64,000 nucleotides of DNA from Streptomyces sp. HD (GCF_028369295.1 NZ_JAQMYP010000042.1:1-64000); one strand, 5' to 3'; shown: positions 16,378 through 25,139, counted from the first letter of the stretch. Notes: generated from the letters alone by a model not told the origin. A program made the numbers and translations.

Positions 16378-17877
16378 TCAGGGCCTGGCCGGGGGCTGGC
16401 CGCCGCCCTGTTGCCCTGGGGCACCGCTCCCCTGCGGCCCGCCCGGACTGTTGATGGTGCCGCCGGTGCCGATGTTGCTGGGGCCGTTGACGTTGTTGAT
16501 GTTGTAGGTCTGCGTGATGATCTGCTGCGCCTTGTCGAACGAGCTGGTGTCGATGTTGTGGTCCTTCAGGAACCGCTCGGTCGCCGTGAGCACACCCTGC
16601 TGGAGCCGGTTGAGGAAGTCCGCCGCGTCGGTGAGCTCGTTGTGCCCGGCCTGGTCCCAGTCGCCGTACCGCTCACGCAGACTGTCGGGGGCGCCGTAGT
16701 CGTAGATCACATGCTGCCTGGTGATGTCCCGGCGGAGTTTGCGCAGGAACTTCGCGGAGCGGCGTCGTCGCCGGTTCCGCTCGTTGATCCGCCGCGGAGC
16801 GCCGCTCAGCTCGGGCCACAGGCGCAGCGTCGCGTACGCGACCAGGCTCCGCCAGCGGTCGAAGGGCGCCACCGGCAGCCGGTCCACCACGTGGAAGCGG
16901 CCGTGCAGCGGCGGTATGGCGTAGACGGCGACCTCCCAGCTCAGGCTGGGCCGGTTGAGGATCGCCCTGACGTACATGGACACGACCATGCGTCCGCCTT
17001 CTCCGACCCGTTCCAGGCAGAGGTGGGTTCGCATGGCCGCGCCGGGTTGGTGCAGGCCCGCCTGGACGAGCTGCTTGGGGATCTGGGCGTGCGGCCGTCG
17101 GGTGCGGTCGGGCACGAGGTCCGGGAGCAGGTAGGCGTGGCTGCCGAGGACGTAGAGCCGGTTCCTGGCCCGCAGGCCGTCCAGGCCGGAGATCTTCTCC
17201 ATCTCGCGGGCCACATAGGTGTGCAGGTCGATGGCGTCGAAGGGCAGCATCGGCCGGGTGCCGCCACCCGACGCCGCGGCGGGCTTGCTGATGTCGATGG
17301 GCTGCCACACGACGACTTTCCCGAGCTGGATGTGACCGCTGCCGACGAACGGCTTGTCGAGTGCGGCCTGGTCGGCGTACGGCAACACGTTGGCGCGTTT
17401 GAGATCGTTCAGCCACGCCTCCGCCTCGGGCTCCACGGGTGGGGCGAGCCCCTCGGGCTTCTCCTGGCCGTGGAGCACCTGCTGCGCCGCCACACGCGCC
17501 CGGGACTCGGCGTGATGGATCAGCCACCAGGTGGCGACGAGGACGCCGAGCAGGCCGTAGAAACCGGCCTGGACGACCGTTCCGTGACCGCCGGCCAGTC
17601 CCCACAGGAGGGCGAAGAGGGCGACCACCAACAGGGCGCCGAGCCCGGCCAGCTGCCGATCGAGCGCCTCCCGTCGCCGCACGGCCACGCGCGCGTGCCG
17701 AGCCAGGGCGACGAAGTTGATGCCGAGGGTCAGTCCGATCGCGTCCAGCCGGTCGCCGGTGAGCTCGCGGTCGACCTCGGCGGCGAGGTCGTCGTCCAGA
17801 TGAGCCGATGCGCACAGCCGCCGGGTCACCCCGTCCTTGCGGTACTGCGGCAGCGACGGTAACGCTCTGCCCACCAC
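16378..17877 (-). CDS. 499-residue two-TM protein with C-terminal NINNVNGPSNIG motif
   Basis: An unrecognised membrane protein. Two adjacent hydrophobic segments (LGALLVVALFALLWGLAG, then FYGLLGVLVATWWLI) lie around residues 78-115. A large soluble region of about 350 residues follows. It includes KVVVWQPIDIS and a very basic run RRINERNRRRRRSAKFLRK. The C-terminus is TYNINNVNGPSNIGTGG, then a Gly/Pro/Gln tail. The GTG start at 17877 has another GTG next to it, and GGAAGGG lies upstream on this strand. It forms an operon with the 106-aa gene. Both genes converge on the vWA/PP2C/kinase triad, but a functional link is not proven. Confidence 0.7.
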   Translation of the reverse strand: MVGRALPSLPQYRKDGVTRRLCASAHLDDDLAAEVDRELTGDRLDAIGLTLGINFVALARHARVAVRRREALDRQLAGLGALLVVALFALLWGLAGGHGTVVQAGFYGLLGVLVATWWLIHHAESRARVAAQQVLHGQEKPEGLAPPVEPEAEAWLNDLKRANVLPYADQAALDKPFVGSGHIQLGKVVVWQPIDISKPAAASGGGTRPMLPFDAIDLHTYVAREMEKISGLDGLRARNRLYVLGSHAYLLPDLVPDRTRRPHAQIPKQLVQAGLHQPGAAMRTHLCLERVGEGGRMVVSMYVRAILNRPSLSWEVAVYAIPPLHGRFHVVDRLPVAPFDRWRSLVAYATLRLWPELSGAPRRINERNRRRRRSAKFLRKLRRDITRQHVIYDYGAPDSLRERYGDWDQAGHNELTDAADFLNRLQQGVLTATERFLKDHNIDTSSFDKAQQIITQTYNINNVNGPSNIGTGGTINSPGGPQGSGAPGQQGGGQPPARP

Positions 17878-17970
17878 GGTGACCTGCCCTTCCTGCCGAA
17901 CTCGCGCGCTTCACCATAGGGACAACGCCCGCTATGTGTCTCGGAGTTGGGCCAAGTCGCCATAAGAGGG

Positions 17971-18993
17971 TCAGGGTGTGCCGGCAAGCGCCTCGTCGGC
18001 CCGTCGCACCAGCTCCCCCACCGGCATCGATCCCGCCACCCGTCGCTCCCGTGCGAAGGTGTTGGCGAGCTGCTGGAGGAGTTCGTTCAGCGGCGTCGGT
18101 ACGCCGTGCAGGCGGCCCAGGAGGGCGATCTCGCCGTTGAGGTAGTCGGCCTCGATGGTGCCGGTGCCGCGGGTGAGGGACTGCCAGGAGGAGCCGCCGC
18201 CCCGCGGGGTGCCGTCGAGCGGGACGAGGGTGACCTTGTCGCCCCGCACGGCCTGCTGTTCCTCGGCACTCGCGTAGGCGATCCCGGCGGCGTCGAGCAC
18301 GGCCGCGCCCTCGGCCCGCACGCGCCGCAGCAGCGCCGTCGCCTGCTCGTCGGCGACCGGGCCGGTCACCGCCTCCAGTGCGTTGCCGAGGTTGCCCAGC
18401 AGTTTGGCGTACTGCCAGCGAGCCACGTCCGCCACGACCGGCGCCTCGAAGTGGGACTTCTCCAGGTCGGCGGCGACGAGGCGGGCGGTCTCGTCGGCTC
18501 CCTGGGGGTGACGGCCCAGATGCAGGATGCCGGTGAGGGGGCTGCCGGCCGCGGAGACGATGCCGGGTTCGACGTAGGTCGACGGCAGCCAGACGCAGAC
18601 GCCGTACACCCGCCGGAAGAGCCGCAGGGCGAGGCGTTGGCTCTCGACGCCGTTCTGTGCGCAGAACAGCGGCAGGCGCTCGGCCGCCGTGCCGCCGCCC
18701 GCGACCGGTACGGCAGCCCAGGCCTGCAGGGCGGCCGTGCTGTCCTGTGTCTTCACAGCCAGGACGAGGACGTCGTCGGGCCGCAGCTCCCCGAGCACGC
18801 CCGGCCCGTCGGCGACCGGCAGCCGGTGGACGAGCTCGCCCTCCGGAACCCTGAGTCGCAGGCCGTGGTCCCGTAGGGCCTCGAAGTGGGCACCCCGCGC
18901 GACGAGCACGACCTCGTGCCCCGATCCCGCGAGCCGCCCGCCGATGACTCCTCCGACCGCTCCGGCCCCGATGACGATGTAGCGCACGGTCAC
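17971..18993 (-). CDS. Ketopantoate reductase family (PanE/ApbA) oxidoreductase
   Basis: A 340-aa NADPH-dependent 2-oxoacid reductase-like protein. The N-terminal Rossmann motif YIVIGAGAVGGVIGGRLA is typical. VLAVKTQD and FCAQNGVE mark the core, and a helical C-terminal domain with KLLGNLGNALEA follows. I chose the GTG at 18993 because it overlaps the stop of the upstream gene (GTGA) and GAGGGGGAG precedes it. Family members convert ketopantoate to pantoate or act on similar oxoacids. Substrate is uncertain, because no other pantothenate gene is nearby. Confidence 0.82.
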   Translation of the reverse strand: MTVRYIVIGAGAVGGVIGGRLAGSGHEVVLVARGAHFEALRDHGLRLRVPEGELVHRLPVADGPGVLGELRPDDVLVLAVKTQDSTAALQAWAAVPVAGGGTAAERLPLFCAQNGVESQRLALRLFRRVYGVCVWLPSTYVEPGIVSAAGSPLTGILHLGRHPQGADETARLVAADLEKSHFEAPVVADVARWQYAKLLGNLGNALEAVTGPVADEQATALLRRVRAEGAAVLDAAGIAYASAEEQQAVRGDKVTLVPLDGTPRGGGSSWQSLTRGTGTIEADYLNGEIALLGRLHGVPTPLNELLQQLANTFARERRVAGSMPVGELVRRADEALAGTP

Positions 18994-19370
18994 TCCCCCT
19001 CGGCGTGGAACGGCGTCCCCTGGTGGAAGTACATCTGCCACCCGTCGTCCGTCCGCCGCCACAGCGAACTGCGGTGCACATGCCCGCCGTTGTATTCCGT
19101 GTCGAAGGTGAGGTGGACGACGTCGGGGGCGAGCTGGACGCCCTCCATCCCTGAGACCACGACGGGCCGGGGCCGGCCCGGCTCGGTGCCCGCGACCAGC
19201 GACTCGATGATCGACTTCCGCGACCAGTACCGCCCGGACGCGCCGAACTCGCGAAAGTCGGGATGCAGCAGCGCCCCGAGCAGTTCGGCAGAGCCGCGCA
19301 CCTGCGGGTCCATGAGGCGCAGTTCGCCCTCGATGGCGGCCTCCACGGCGGTGTTGCCGGCGTCAGTCAC
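18990..19370 (-). CDS. NTF2-like / DUF4440-type protein
   Basis: A 126-aa small cytoplasmic protein with the SnoaL/NTF2-like cone fold pattern: AAIEGELRLMDPQVRGS, LLHPDFREFGASGRYWS, and a C-terminal strand WRRTDDGWQMYFHQGTPF. This matches the DUF4440 group. The GTG start overlaps the previous gene by eight bases, and the stop overlaps the reductase start (GTGA), so the three genes are one operon. Function is unknown; members bind small molecules or act as isomerases. Confidence 0.75.
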   Translation of the reverse strand: MTDAGNTAVEAAIEGELRLMDPQVRGSAELLGALLHPDFREFGASGRYWSRKSIIESLVAGTEPGRPRPVVVSGMEGVQLAPDVVHLTFDTEYNGGHVHRSSLWRRTDDGWQMYFHQGTPFHAEGE

Positions 19371-19911
19371 GAGTCATCTCCACGAGTTTCAGCACGGTGT
19401 TCCAGTTGCGGCTCGTGGCGATCAAACCCTTGTTGAGGCGGGGGCGCGACAGGATTTCGGCGAGCTTGGAGCGGCCGAGGCCGTTCGGGGCGTACAGGTA
19501 CAGCGCGCGGTCGCCGAGCCGGAACTCCTCCGGGAGGTGGGCGGCCTGGTCGATCTCGGCGAAGCGGTCGGCGTCGACCGGGGCGGAGAAGTAGGTGACA
19601 TGGAGCTGCTTGGGCTCCAACTCGGCTGCGGGGAACGGGCAGTTGTCGGCGATCGCCCTGAGGTAGGCGTGGTCGCGCACGATCACGTCCACGGCGAAGC
19701 CGAAGTGCTTCTCGATCGCCGACGCGACCTCGGCGGCCAGGGACTCCTCGTCGCCGCGGTCGGCGGAGAAGACGGCCTGACCGCTCTGGAGGTAGGTGCG
19801 TACGCCGTCGAGGCCGAGGCCGGTGAGCAGGGTACGCAGATCGGCCATCGGGACTTTTCTGCTGCCGCCCACGTTGATCCCGCGCAGCAGCGCCGCATAC
19901 GTCGTCGTCAT
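19363..19911 (-). CDS. DUF1697 family protein
   Basis: A 182-aa protein with the hallmark N-terminus YAALLRGINVGGSRKVPM, then LRTLLTGLGL and TYLQSGQAVF, matching DUF1697. The C-terminal part has GLGRSKLAEIL and TSRNWNTVLKL, also conserved in that family. It is the first gene of a three-gene minus-strand operon with the NTF2-like and reductase genes. Biochemical role is unknown. Confidence 0.85.
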   Translation of the reverse strand: MTTTYAALLRGINVGGSRKVPMADLRTLLTGLGLDGVRTYLQSGQAVFSADRGDEESLAAEVASAIEKHFGFAVDVIVRDHAYLRAIADNCPFPAAELEPKQLHVTYFSAPVDADRFAEIDQAAHLPEEFRLGDRALYLYAPNGLGRSKLAEILSRPRLNKGLIATSRNWNTVLKLVEMTRD

Positions 19912-19980
19912 CCGGCCACCTTAAGGGCGGCCGTCGTGCCCCGTGGGGGTGGGCACGACAGCTGCCCAGGCCCGTAAGTT

Positions 19981-19993
19981 ACTGAGCGGTCAG
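19981..19993. promoter_or_regulatory. Possible TetR-type operator
   Basis: ACTGAGCGGTCAG contains CTGA/TCAG arms around GCGG. Sequences of the ACTGAnCnGTCAG kind are common operators for actinobacterial TetR repressors controlling exporters. It lies about 225 bases upstream of the MMPL gene and 70 bases before the DUF1697 gene, so it could control either. No TetR gene lies next to it. Confidence 0.35.
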
Positions 19994-20051
19994 CACGATG
20001 CACAAGCTCTTCCCCTGATCCGCGCCCCCGATCCGGCCGGATAGATGTAAG

Positions 20052-20063
20052 GGACCGCGGTCC
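20052..20063. promoter_or_regulatory. Perfect 12-bp palindrome GGACCGCGGTCC
   Basis: A perfect palindrome in the exporter upstream region, 153 bases before the chosen start. It follows AT-richer DNA (ATAGATGTAAG) that may be a -10 region. It may be a repressor site or chance in GC-rich DNA. Confidence 0.35.
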
Positions 20064-20216
20064 TACCCAGTGGGGAGGCCTCGGGGTCCGAGCGGATGAG
20101 TTCCGGCCTTCGCACTTCACCGGGCAGCACGACGAGATGCCTTTATCCGGCTCATACCTTCGAAACGAAAGGTGGAGGCAGGGGGCCGCCACCGCAATCA
20201 AGGGGGCAAGCCCGTC

Positions 20217-22484
20217 ATGGGGAACGGAGACACGCGAGTGCGGGGGCTCGCCGCTCGCGCCGGCGGCTGGAGCGCCCGGCATCGATGGGCTGCCGTCGGT
20301 ATCTGGGTGCTGTTCGTCGTCCTGGCGATGGGGCTCGGCTCGGCGGCGGGCCGGGTCGACGTCAAGGACAGCGACCAGCTGAAGGGCGAGACACACACCG
20401 CCGCCAAGATCATCGAAGACGCCGGGATCGAGGAGCCGGCCAGTGAGACCGTCCTGATCCAGGCGAAGGACGGTTCGCTCAAGGCCACCGACAGCGAGTT
20501 CCGGTCCGCCGTCACCGCCGTCGTCGACGCCGTCGAGGGCACCGGCAGGGCCACTGACGTGACCTCGCCGTACGACACGCAGACGATCTCCAAGGACGGC
20601 CGCAGCGCGCTGGTGCAGTTCGACATGCGCGGTGACTCCGACACCGCGGGTGAGCGCGTGGAGCCGGTGCTGAAGGCCGTCGAGGACGTCCAGAAGAGCC
20701 ATGAGTCGCTGCGGATCGAGGAGATCGGCGGCGCGAGCATGATGAAGACGTTCGACGACGCGTTCGGGGACGACTTCCAGAAGGCCGAGTACTCCGCGGT
20801 GCCGGTGGCCCTCGGCATTCTGCTCATCGCCTTCGGCGCGCTGGTGGCGGCCCTGCTGCCGGTGCTCCTTGCGGTCACCGCGATCATGGCGACGATGGGC
20901 CTGATGGGCATCGTCAGCCACGTCATGCCGATGAGCGACACCGCCAACTCCGTGATGCTGCTGGTCGGCCTGGCCGTCGGCGTCGACTACTGCCTGTTCT
21001 ACCTGCGCCGTGAGCGCGAGGAGCGCCAGGCCGGCCGGGACCCGCAGACCGCCCTGAAGGTCGCCGCCGCCACCAGTGGCCGCGCGATCATCGTTTCCGG
21101 TGTCACGGTGTGCGTGGCGATGGCGGGCATGCTGTTCACCGGTCTCGCCGAGTTCGAGGCGATGGGCCTCGCGTCGCTGATGGTCGTGGCGGTCGCCATG
21201 GTCGGGTCGGTGACCGTGCTGCCGGCGCTGCTGTCGCTGCTGGGCGAGCGGGTCGAGAAGGGCAAGATCCCCTTCCTGCACCCGGAGAGCAGGCTCCGGC
21301 GCAACAAGGGCGGCGCGAACCGCGAGAGCCGGTTCTGGACGGCCGTGCTCAAGGGAGTGCTCGCGCGGCCCGTCATCTCGGTCGTCGTCGCGGCCGGTGC
21401 GCTGCTCGCCATCGCGGCGCCCGCGCTCGGCATGAAGACCCAGCAGCTCACCCTGGACAAGGAGTTCGGCGACTCGCTGCCCATCGTGCAGACGTACAAC
21501 CGGCTCAACGCGGCCTTCCCGGGCGGCTCCGAGCCGGCCGAGGTGGTCGTCAGGGCGAACGACATCAACGCTCCCGAGGTGAAGTCCGCGCTCGCCGACT
21601 TCCGTGAGCGGGCGATCAGTTCGGGTGCCTCGCGCGGCCCGGTCGACATCAAGCTGCACGACGACCAGAACGTCGCCTTCGTCTATGTCCCGCTGGTCGG
21701 CGGCTCCGACCTCGACAAGGCGGGCGCGAGCCTGGAGAAGCTGCGTGACGAGGTGCGGCCGGCCACGCTCGGCAAGGTGGACGGCGTCGAGGCGCCGATC
21801 ACCGGGCAGGTCGCCGGTTCGAAGGACTTCAACGACCAGCTGGCCGGAGCGGTCGTCCCGGTCTTCGCGTTCGTCGTGGTCTTCGCCTTCGCGCTGATGC
21901 TGCTGTCGTTCCGCTCGCTGACGATCGCCGTCACCTCGATCGTGCTGAACCTGCTGTCGGTGGGCGCGGCGTACGGCATCCTCGTCGCCGTCTTCCAGCA
22001 CGGCTGGGGCGCGTCGCTGGTGGGCGCGCAGGGTGTCGGCGCCATCATCACCTGGCTGCCGCTGTTCCTCTTCGTGATCCTGTTCGGCCTGTCGATGGAC
22101 TACCACGTGTTCGTGGTCTCCCGGATCCGCGAGGCGCGGCTGCGGGGCCGTACGACGAAGGACGCGATCCAGCACGGCGTGGTCACCACGGCCGGTGTCG
22201 TCACCAGCGCCGCGGTCATCATGGTCGCCGTGTTCGCGATCTTCGGCACGCTGTCCATGCAGTCCATGAAGCAGATGGGCGTCGGCCTCGCGGCCGCGGT
22301 CCTGATCGACGCGACGATCATCCGGGGCGTGCTGCTCCCGGCGGTCATGGCGCTGCTGGGCGAGCGCAACTGGTACCTGCCGAAGTGGCTGCACCGTCTG
22401 CCGGACCTGACGCACGACGAGGCCCCCGAGGCCGTGACACGTGGGTCGGCCCGCGACGACGAGGGTGAGCGGGTGCCTGTCTGA
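20217..22484 (+). CDS. MMPL-family RND-type transporter
   Basis: A 755-aa inner-membrane exporter of the MMPL/ActII-3 group. It has the expected two halves: a first TM (WVLFVVLAMGLGSAAG), a large extracytoplasmic loop, a TM cluster with VMLLVGLAVGVDYCLFYLRR, then a second loop and TM cluster with LFLFVILFGLSMDYHVFVV. The paired GVDYCLF and SMDYHVF motifs carry the proton-relay Asp-Tyr typical of the family. I prefer ATG 20217, ten bases after AGGGGGC, over an upstream GTG at 20172. Substrates are usually lipids or antibiotics. It converges with a macrolide glycosyltransferase gene. Confidence 0.92.
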   Translation: MGNGDTRVRGLAARAGGWSARHRWAAVGIWVLFVVLAMGLGSAAGRVDVKDSDQLKGETHTAAKIIEDAGIEEPASETVLIQAKDGSLKATDSEFRSAVTAVVDAVEGTGRATDVTSPYDTQTISKDGRSALVQFDMRGDSDTAGERVEPVLKAVEDVQKSHESLRIEEIGGASMMKTFDDAFGDDFQKAEYSAVPVALGILLIAFGALVAALLPVLLAVTAIMATMGLMGIVSHVMPMSDTANSVMLLVGLAVGVDYCLFYLRREREERQAGRDPQTALKVAAATSGRAIIVSGVTVCVAMAGMLFTGLAEFEAMGLASLMVVAVAMVGSVTVLPALLSLLGERVEKGKIPFLHPESRLRRNKGGANRESRFWTAVLKGVLARPVISVVVAAGALLAIAAPALGMKTQQLTLDKEFGDSLPIVQTYNRLNAAFPGGSEPAEVVVRANDINAPEVKSALADFRERAISSGASRGPVDIKLHDDQNVAFVYVPLVGGSDLDKAGASLEKLRDEVRPATLGKVDGVEAPITGQVAGSKDFNDQLAGAVVPVFAFVVVFAFALMLLSFRSLTIAVTSIVLNLLSVGAAYGILVAVFQHGWGASLVGAQGVGAIITWLPLFLFVILFGLSMDYHVFVVSRIREARLRGRTTKDAIQHGVVTTAGVVTSAAVIMVAVFAIFGTLSMQSMKQMGVGLAAAVLIDATIIRGVLLPAVMALLGERNWYLPKWLHRLPDLTHDEAPEAVTRGSARDDEGERVPV

Positions 22485-22499
22485 CCCCGCCCGCCCGAC

Positions 22500-22542
22500 G
22501 AGCAGGGCCCGTTGACTCCGGGGGAGTCAACGGGCCCTGCTC
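22500..22542. terminator. 20-bp-stem bidirectional terminator
   Basis: The arms 22500-22519 and 22523-22542 are perfectly complementary over 20 bases, with loop GGG. It starts 15 bases after the MMPL stop and ends 14 bases beyond the end of the opposite-strand glycosyltransferase gene. It therefore ends both transcripts. Confidence 0.92.
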
Positions 22543-22556
22543 ATTGGGGCGTCCGC

Positions 22557-23780
22557 TCACGCTTCGCGTACGGCGGCCAGTTCGGCCTCGATCAGGTCGG
22601 CGGCCCGCCTGGTGCCTCCCTCGTGGGCCATGTCCGCCTGGACGTCCATCAGACGGCGGGCGACCTCGGAGTCGTCGACCAGGGCGAGGGCGATCTCGCG
22701 CAGGACCCCGGCGGTGGCCTCCTCCGTCGGGACGTGCCGGGCGACGCCGAGCGCCTTCAGCATGTCCGCGTTGCCGAACTGGTCCACGGCCTGCGGTACT
22801 GCGATCATCGGGGTGGCCGTGGCCAGCCCCTCCTGGCTGCCGCCGGCGCCGGCGTGGGTGACGAACAGGTCGGCCTGCTTCAGGATCGCCAACTGCGGCA
22901 CCCAGGAACGCACTTCGACGTTCGCGGGCAGGTCCCCCAGCTCGGCCGGATCGACGTGCCGGCCGACCTGGAGCACCAGGTGCCAGCCGGGGAGGTCGCC
23001 GAACGCCTTCACGCACTCGCGGTAGAACGCGGGCTGCTTGGTGAAGGCCGACCCGAGGGAGACGAGCGCGACCTTCTCGGCGCCCGCCGGGCGCTGCCAG
23101 TCGCCCTCGGCGGACCGGTCGCCCTGGCAGGCACCGACGAACGTGTACACGCTCTCGTCGACCCGGTCGGCGTTGGGCTGCAGCGCCCTCGGGATGAGGA
23201 CGATCGAACGGTCGGGGCGGCCGCCGAACGCGTCGGGGTCCAGGGTGATGCCGTTTCCCTCCAGCCAGGTCCGGAAGCGGCGGTAGTACGCCTGGCCGCG
23301 CTCGGTCTTCTTCGGCTCCGCCCACATCGGCTCGGCCACCTCCTCCTCGTAGCCCTCCCAGGCGACGAGGTTCGGCGAGAGCGAGATGGCGGGCACGCCC
23401 CAGCGGTGGGCGAGGACGCGGGCCGGGTAGGAGGCGATGTCGTGCAGGACGAGGTCCGGCTCGTCCCCGTCGTACGCGTCGATCAGCTGGGGCAGCGCCT
23501 GGATCGCGTCGGCCAGGAACGGCTCGACGTTGTCCAGCAGGGTGCTCCCCCATGCCTCCGGGTCGGCGTCGGGTCCGGGCAGGGTGGAGTTCCAGAGTTT
23601 CGGCTCGGCGCCGGTCTCGGCGACCTTCTCGGCGAAGGCCGGCGGAATCGCGTACGTGACCCGGTGCCCACGCGCCACGAGCTCGCGGATCACTTCGAGG
23701 CTGGGGTTCACGTGGCCGTGGGCGGCGATCGAGAACATGGCGATGTGAGCGGGGCGGGCGGTGCGGGGGGTTGTGGTCAT
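22557..23780 (-). CDS. mgt: Macrolide UDP-glycosyltransferase (OleD/Mgt-like)
   Basis: A 407-aa GT1-family enzyme that transfers glucose from UDP-glucose to the desosamine 2'-OH of macrolides, inactivating them. It is nearly collinear with what I remember of OleD: HIAMFSIAAHGHVNPSLEV at the N-terminus with the catalytic His (His21), STLPGPDADPEAWGSTLLDN, VYTFVGACQGDR, and the nucleotide-sugar motif WVPQLAILKQADLFVTHAG. Length is normal. The gene has no ribosome binding site, and its promoter places transcription start almost at the ATG, so it is probably leaderless. A TetR-type palindrome lies in the promoter. The likely role is self-protection or resistance, perhaps with the converging MMPL exporter. 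Confidence 0.93.
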   Translation of the reverse strand: MTTTPRTARPAHIAMFSIAAHGHVNPSLEVIRELVARGHRVTYAIPPAFAEKVAETGAEPKLWNSTLPGPDADPEAWGSTLLDNVEPFLADAIQALPQLIDAYDGDEPDLVLHDIASYPARVLAHRWGVPAISLSPNLVAWEGYEEEVAEPMWAEPKKTERGQAYYRRFRTWLEGNGITLDPDAFGGRPDRSIVLIPRALQPNADRVDESVYTFVGACQGDRSAEGDWQRPAGAEKVALVSLGSAFTKQPAFYRECVKAFGDLPGWHLVLQVGRHVDPAELGDLPANVEVRSWVPQLAILKQADLFVTHAGAGGSQEGLATATPMIAVPQAVDQFGNADMLKALGVARHVPTEEATAGVLREIALALVDDSEVARRLMDVQADMAHEGGTRRAADLIEAELAAVREA

Positions 23781-23787
23781 GCCGTGG

Positions 23788-23817
23788 AGGCTATGCGAGA
23801 CGATACGTCTCGTGCAA
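23788..23817 (-). promoter_or_regulatory. Leaderless promoter with TetR-type operator in its spacer
   Basis: On the minus strand TTGCAC (23817-23812) is followed 18 bases later by TAGCCT (23793-23788), then ATG at 23780. A 17-bp palindrome, CGAGACG-ATA-CGTCTCG (23796-23812), fills the spacer. This is the usual position of a TetR-family operator. The sequence between promoter and ATG has no purine-rich ribosome binding site. Confidence 0.65.
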
Positions 23818-23852
23818 TTTTATTTGAGAGAGGCAGGCCCGCACCGACCACG

Positions 23853-25139
23853 TCAGCGCTGGTAGCGGGCCAGGACCAGGTTCCCGTCCTCCTCCAGGCG
23901 TTCACGCAGTTCGGTGAGGCCGATGGCGCCGCTGTAGTACTCCTGGAAGGCGGGCGTGGCGACCTTGTCCTTCCACTCCGGGTAGCCGCGCACGGACTGC
24001 GCGGGTGCCGAGCGCAGGTGTTCGGCGAGGGCGGTGCCGGTGGCCCAGTCGTTCTCGGTGGTGTGCAGGGCCGGGTCCTTGAGGGCCGCGGTGCCGGTGG
24101 GCAGCATCCAGTCGCCGAGCGCGAGCCGCACCATGTTGTCGGGGCGGAGCAGGAAGTCGATGAACTCGGCCGCCTCCCGTTTGTGCGGGCTGTCCTCGGC
24201 GATGGACAGGGTCTGCGGGCTGACGCCCTGGGTGAGTCCGTCGGCACCCGCCGGGGCGGGCAGCACCTGCCAGTCGAAGCCCTTCGGTGCCTGCTGCACG
24301 ATCTGCTGGCGGTACGAGAAGCCGAGCGGGACCATCGCGTACCGGCCGCCGAAGAAGCCGGGCAGAGTGTCCGAGCCGCCGCTGCCGAGGGTCGTGGGCG
24401 AGGCGCTGTGGTCGGTGTTGGCCTGGTCGTGGACGGTGCGCGGCATGACCTCGTCGGCCGCCTCGAAGCGGACGTTGACCTTGTCGTCGGCGCCTCGGTG
24501 GAAGAGCTGTCCACCGGACGAGAGGGACAGGTTGAGGGTGGCGGAGACGGGCTCCTTGAGCGGCCAGGCGACGCCGTACTTGCCGTCCCCGCTGAGCTCT
24601 TCGGTGATCCTCCTGAACTCGGCCCAGCTCCAAGGGCGTTCAGGGGTGGGAATGCGTACGCCCGACTCCTTCAGCCATTTCGCGTTGGCGATCAGCACCC
24701 GCGGCTCCTGGAGGAACGGCACGCCGTAGATCCCGTCCCCGAAGGTCGCCGTCTCCCAACTGCGCTGCGGGATGTTGGACTTGAGCCGCTGGGGCAGCAG
24801 GTCGGTCAGATCGGCGAGGTAGCCGCCGTACGCGAAGTCGGCGAGGTCGTCCGAGGCGTCGTGGATGATGTCGGGCGCCTCACCGCCCTCGAAGGAGGTG
24901 AGCAGCTGGTCGTGGATGCCGTCCCAACTTCCCTGGACATACTCGACCTTGACGTCCGGATGGCTCGCGTTCCACTCCTTGACCAGCTCCTTGTTGGCCT
25001 CGACGGACTCCTCCTGCCAGGCCAGGGACTGGAAGCGCAGGGTGATCGGGCCGCCCGCGGTGCCACCGCCGTCGCCGCTGCACCCGGCGAGCAGCAGGGC
25101 GAGCGCGGCCACCAGGCTCGACAGCAGTCTCGTACGCAT
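23853..25139 (-). CDS. Sugar ABC transporter substrate-binding lipoprotein
   Basis: A 428-aa family 1 extracellular solute-binding protein with lipobox LAGC (Cys20). The mature protein has the expected pattern: ITLRFQSLAW, VEYVQGSWDGIHDQLL, APDIIHDASDDLADFA, and GGRYAMVPLGF in the second lobe. The start overlaps the upstream permease stop by one base (TGATG). It is the last gene of a permease-permease-receptor operon. The family binds mono- or oligosaccharides. No ATPase is encoded here, so a shared MsiK-type ATPase encoded elsewhere probably powers it. Confidence 0.9.
   Translation of the reverse strand: MRTRLLSSLVAALALLLAGCSGDGGGTAGGPITLRFQSLAWQEESVEANKELVKEWNASHPDVKVEYVQGSWDGIHDQLLTSFEGGEAPDIIHDASDDLADFAYGGYLADLTDLLPQRLKSNIPQRSWETATFGDGIYGVPFLQEPRVLIANAKWLKESGVRIPTPERPWSWAEFRRITEELSGDGKYGVAWPLKEPVSATLNLSLSSGGQLFHRGADDKVNVRFEAADEVMPRTVHDQANTDHSASPTTLGSGGSDTLPGFFGGRYAMVPLGFSYRQQIVQQAPKGFDWQVLPAPAGADGLTQGVSPQTLSIAEDSPHKREAAEFIDFLLRPDNMVRLALGDWMLPTGTAALKDPALHTTENDWATGTALAEHLRSAPAQSVRGYPEWKDKVATPAFQEYYSGAIGLTELRERLEEDGNLVLARYQR

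Larger units (their letters stand above)
19912..20216. other. 305-base divergent regulatory region upstream of the MMPL exporter
   Basis: Between the DUF1697 gene (minus) and the exporter gene (plus). I see two possible operators (19981-19993 and 20052-20063), AT-richer stretches such as GGATAGATGTAAGG around 20039-20053, and the ribosome binding site AGGGGGC (20200-20206). No gene is credible here. Confidence 0.55.

Noticed and set aside
19908..22415. An 835-codon minus-strand frame opposite the MMPL gene
   Set aside because: The composition (runs of Arg, His, Gln, Asp) is typical of the antisense frame of a GC-rich membrane protein, and the plus-strand product has clear MMPL motifs.
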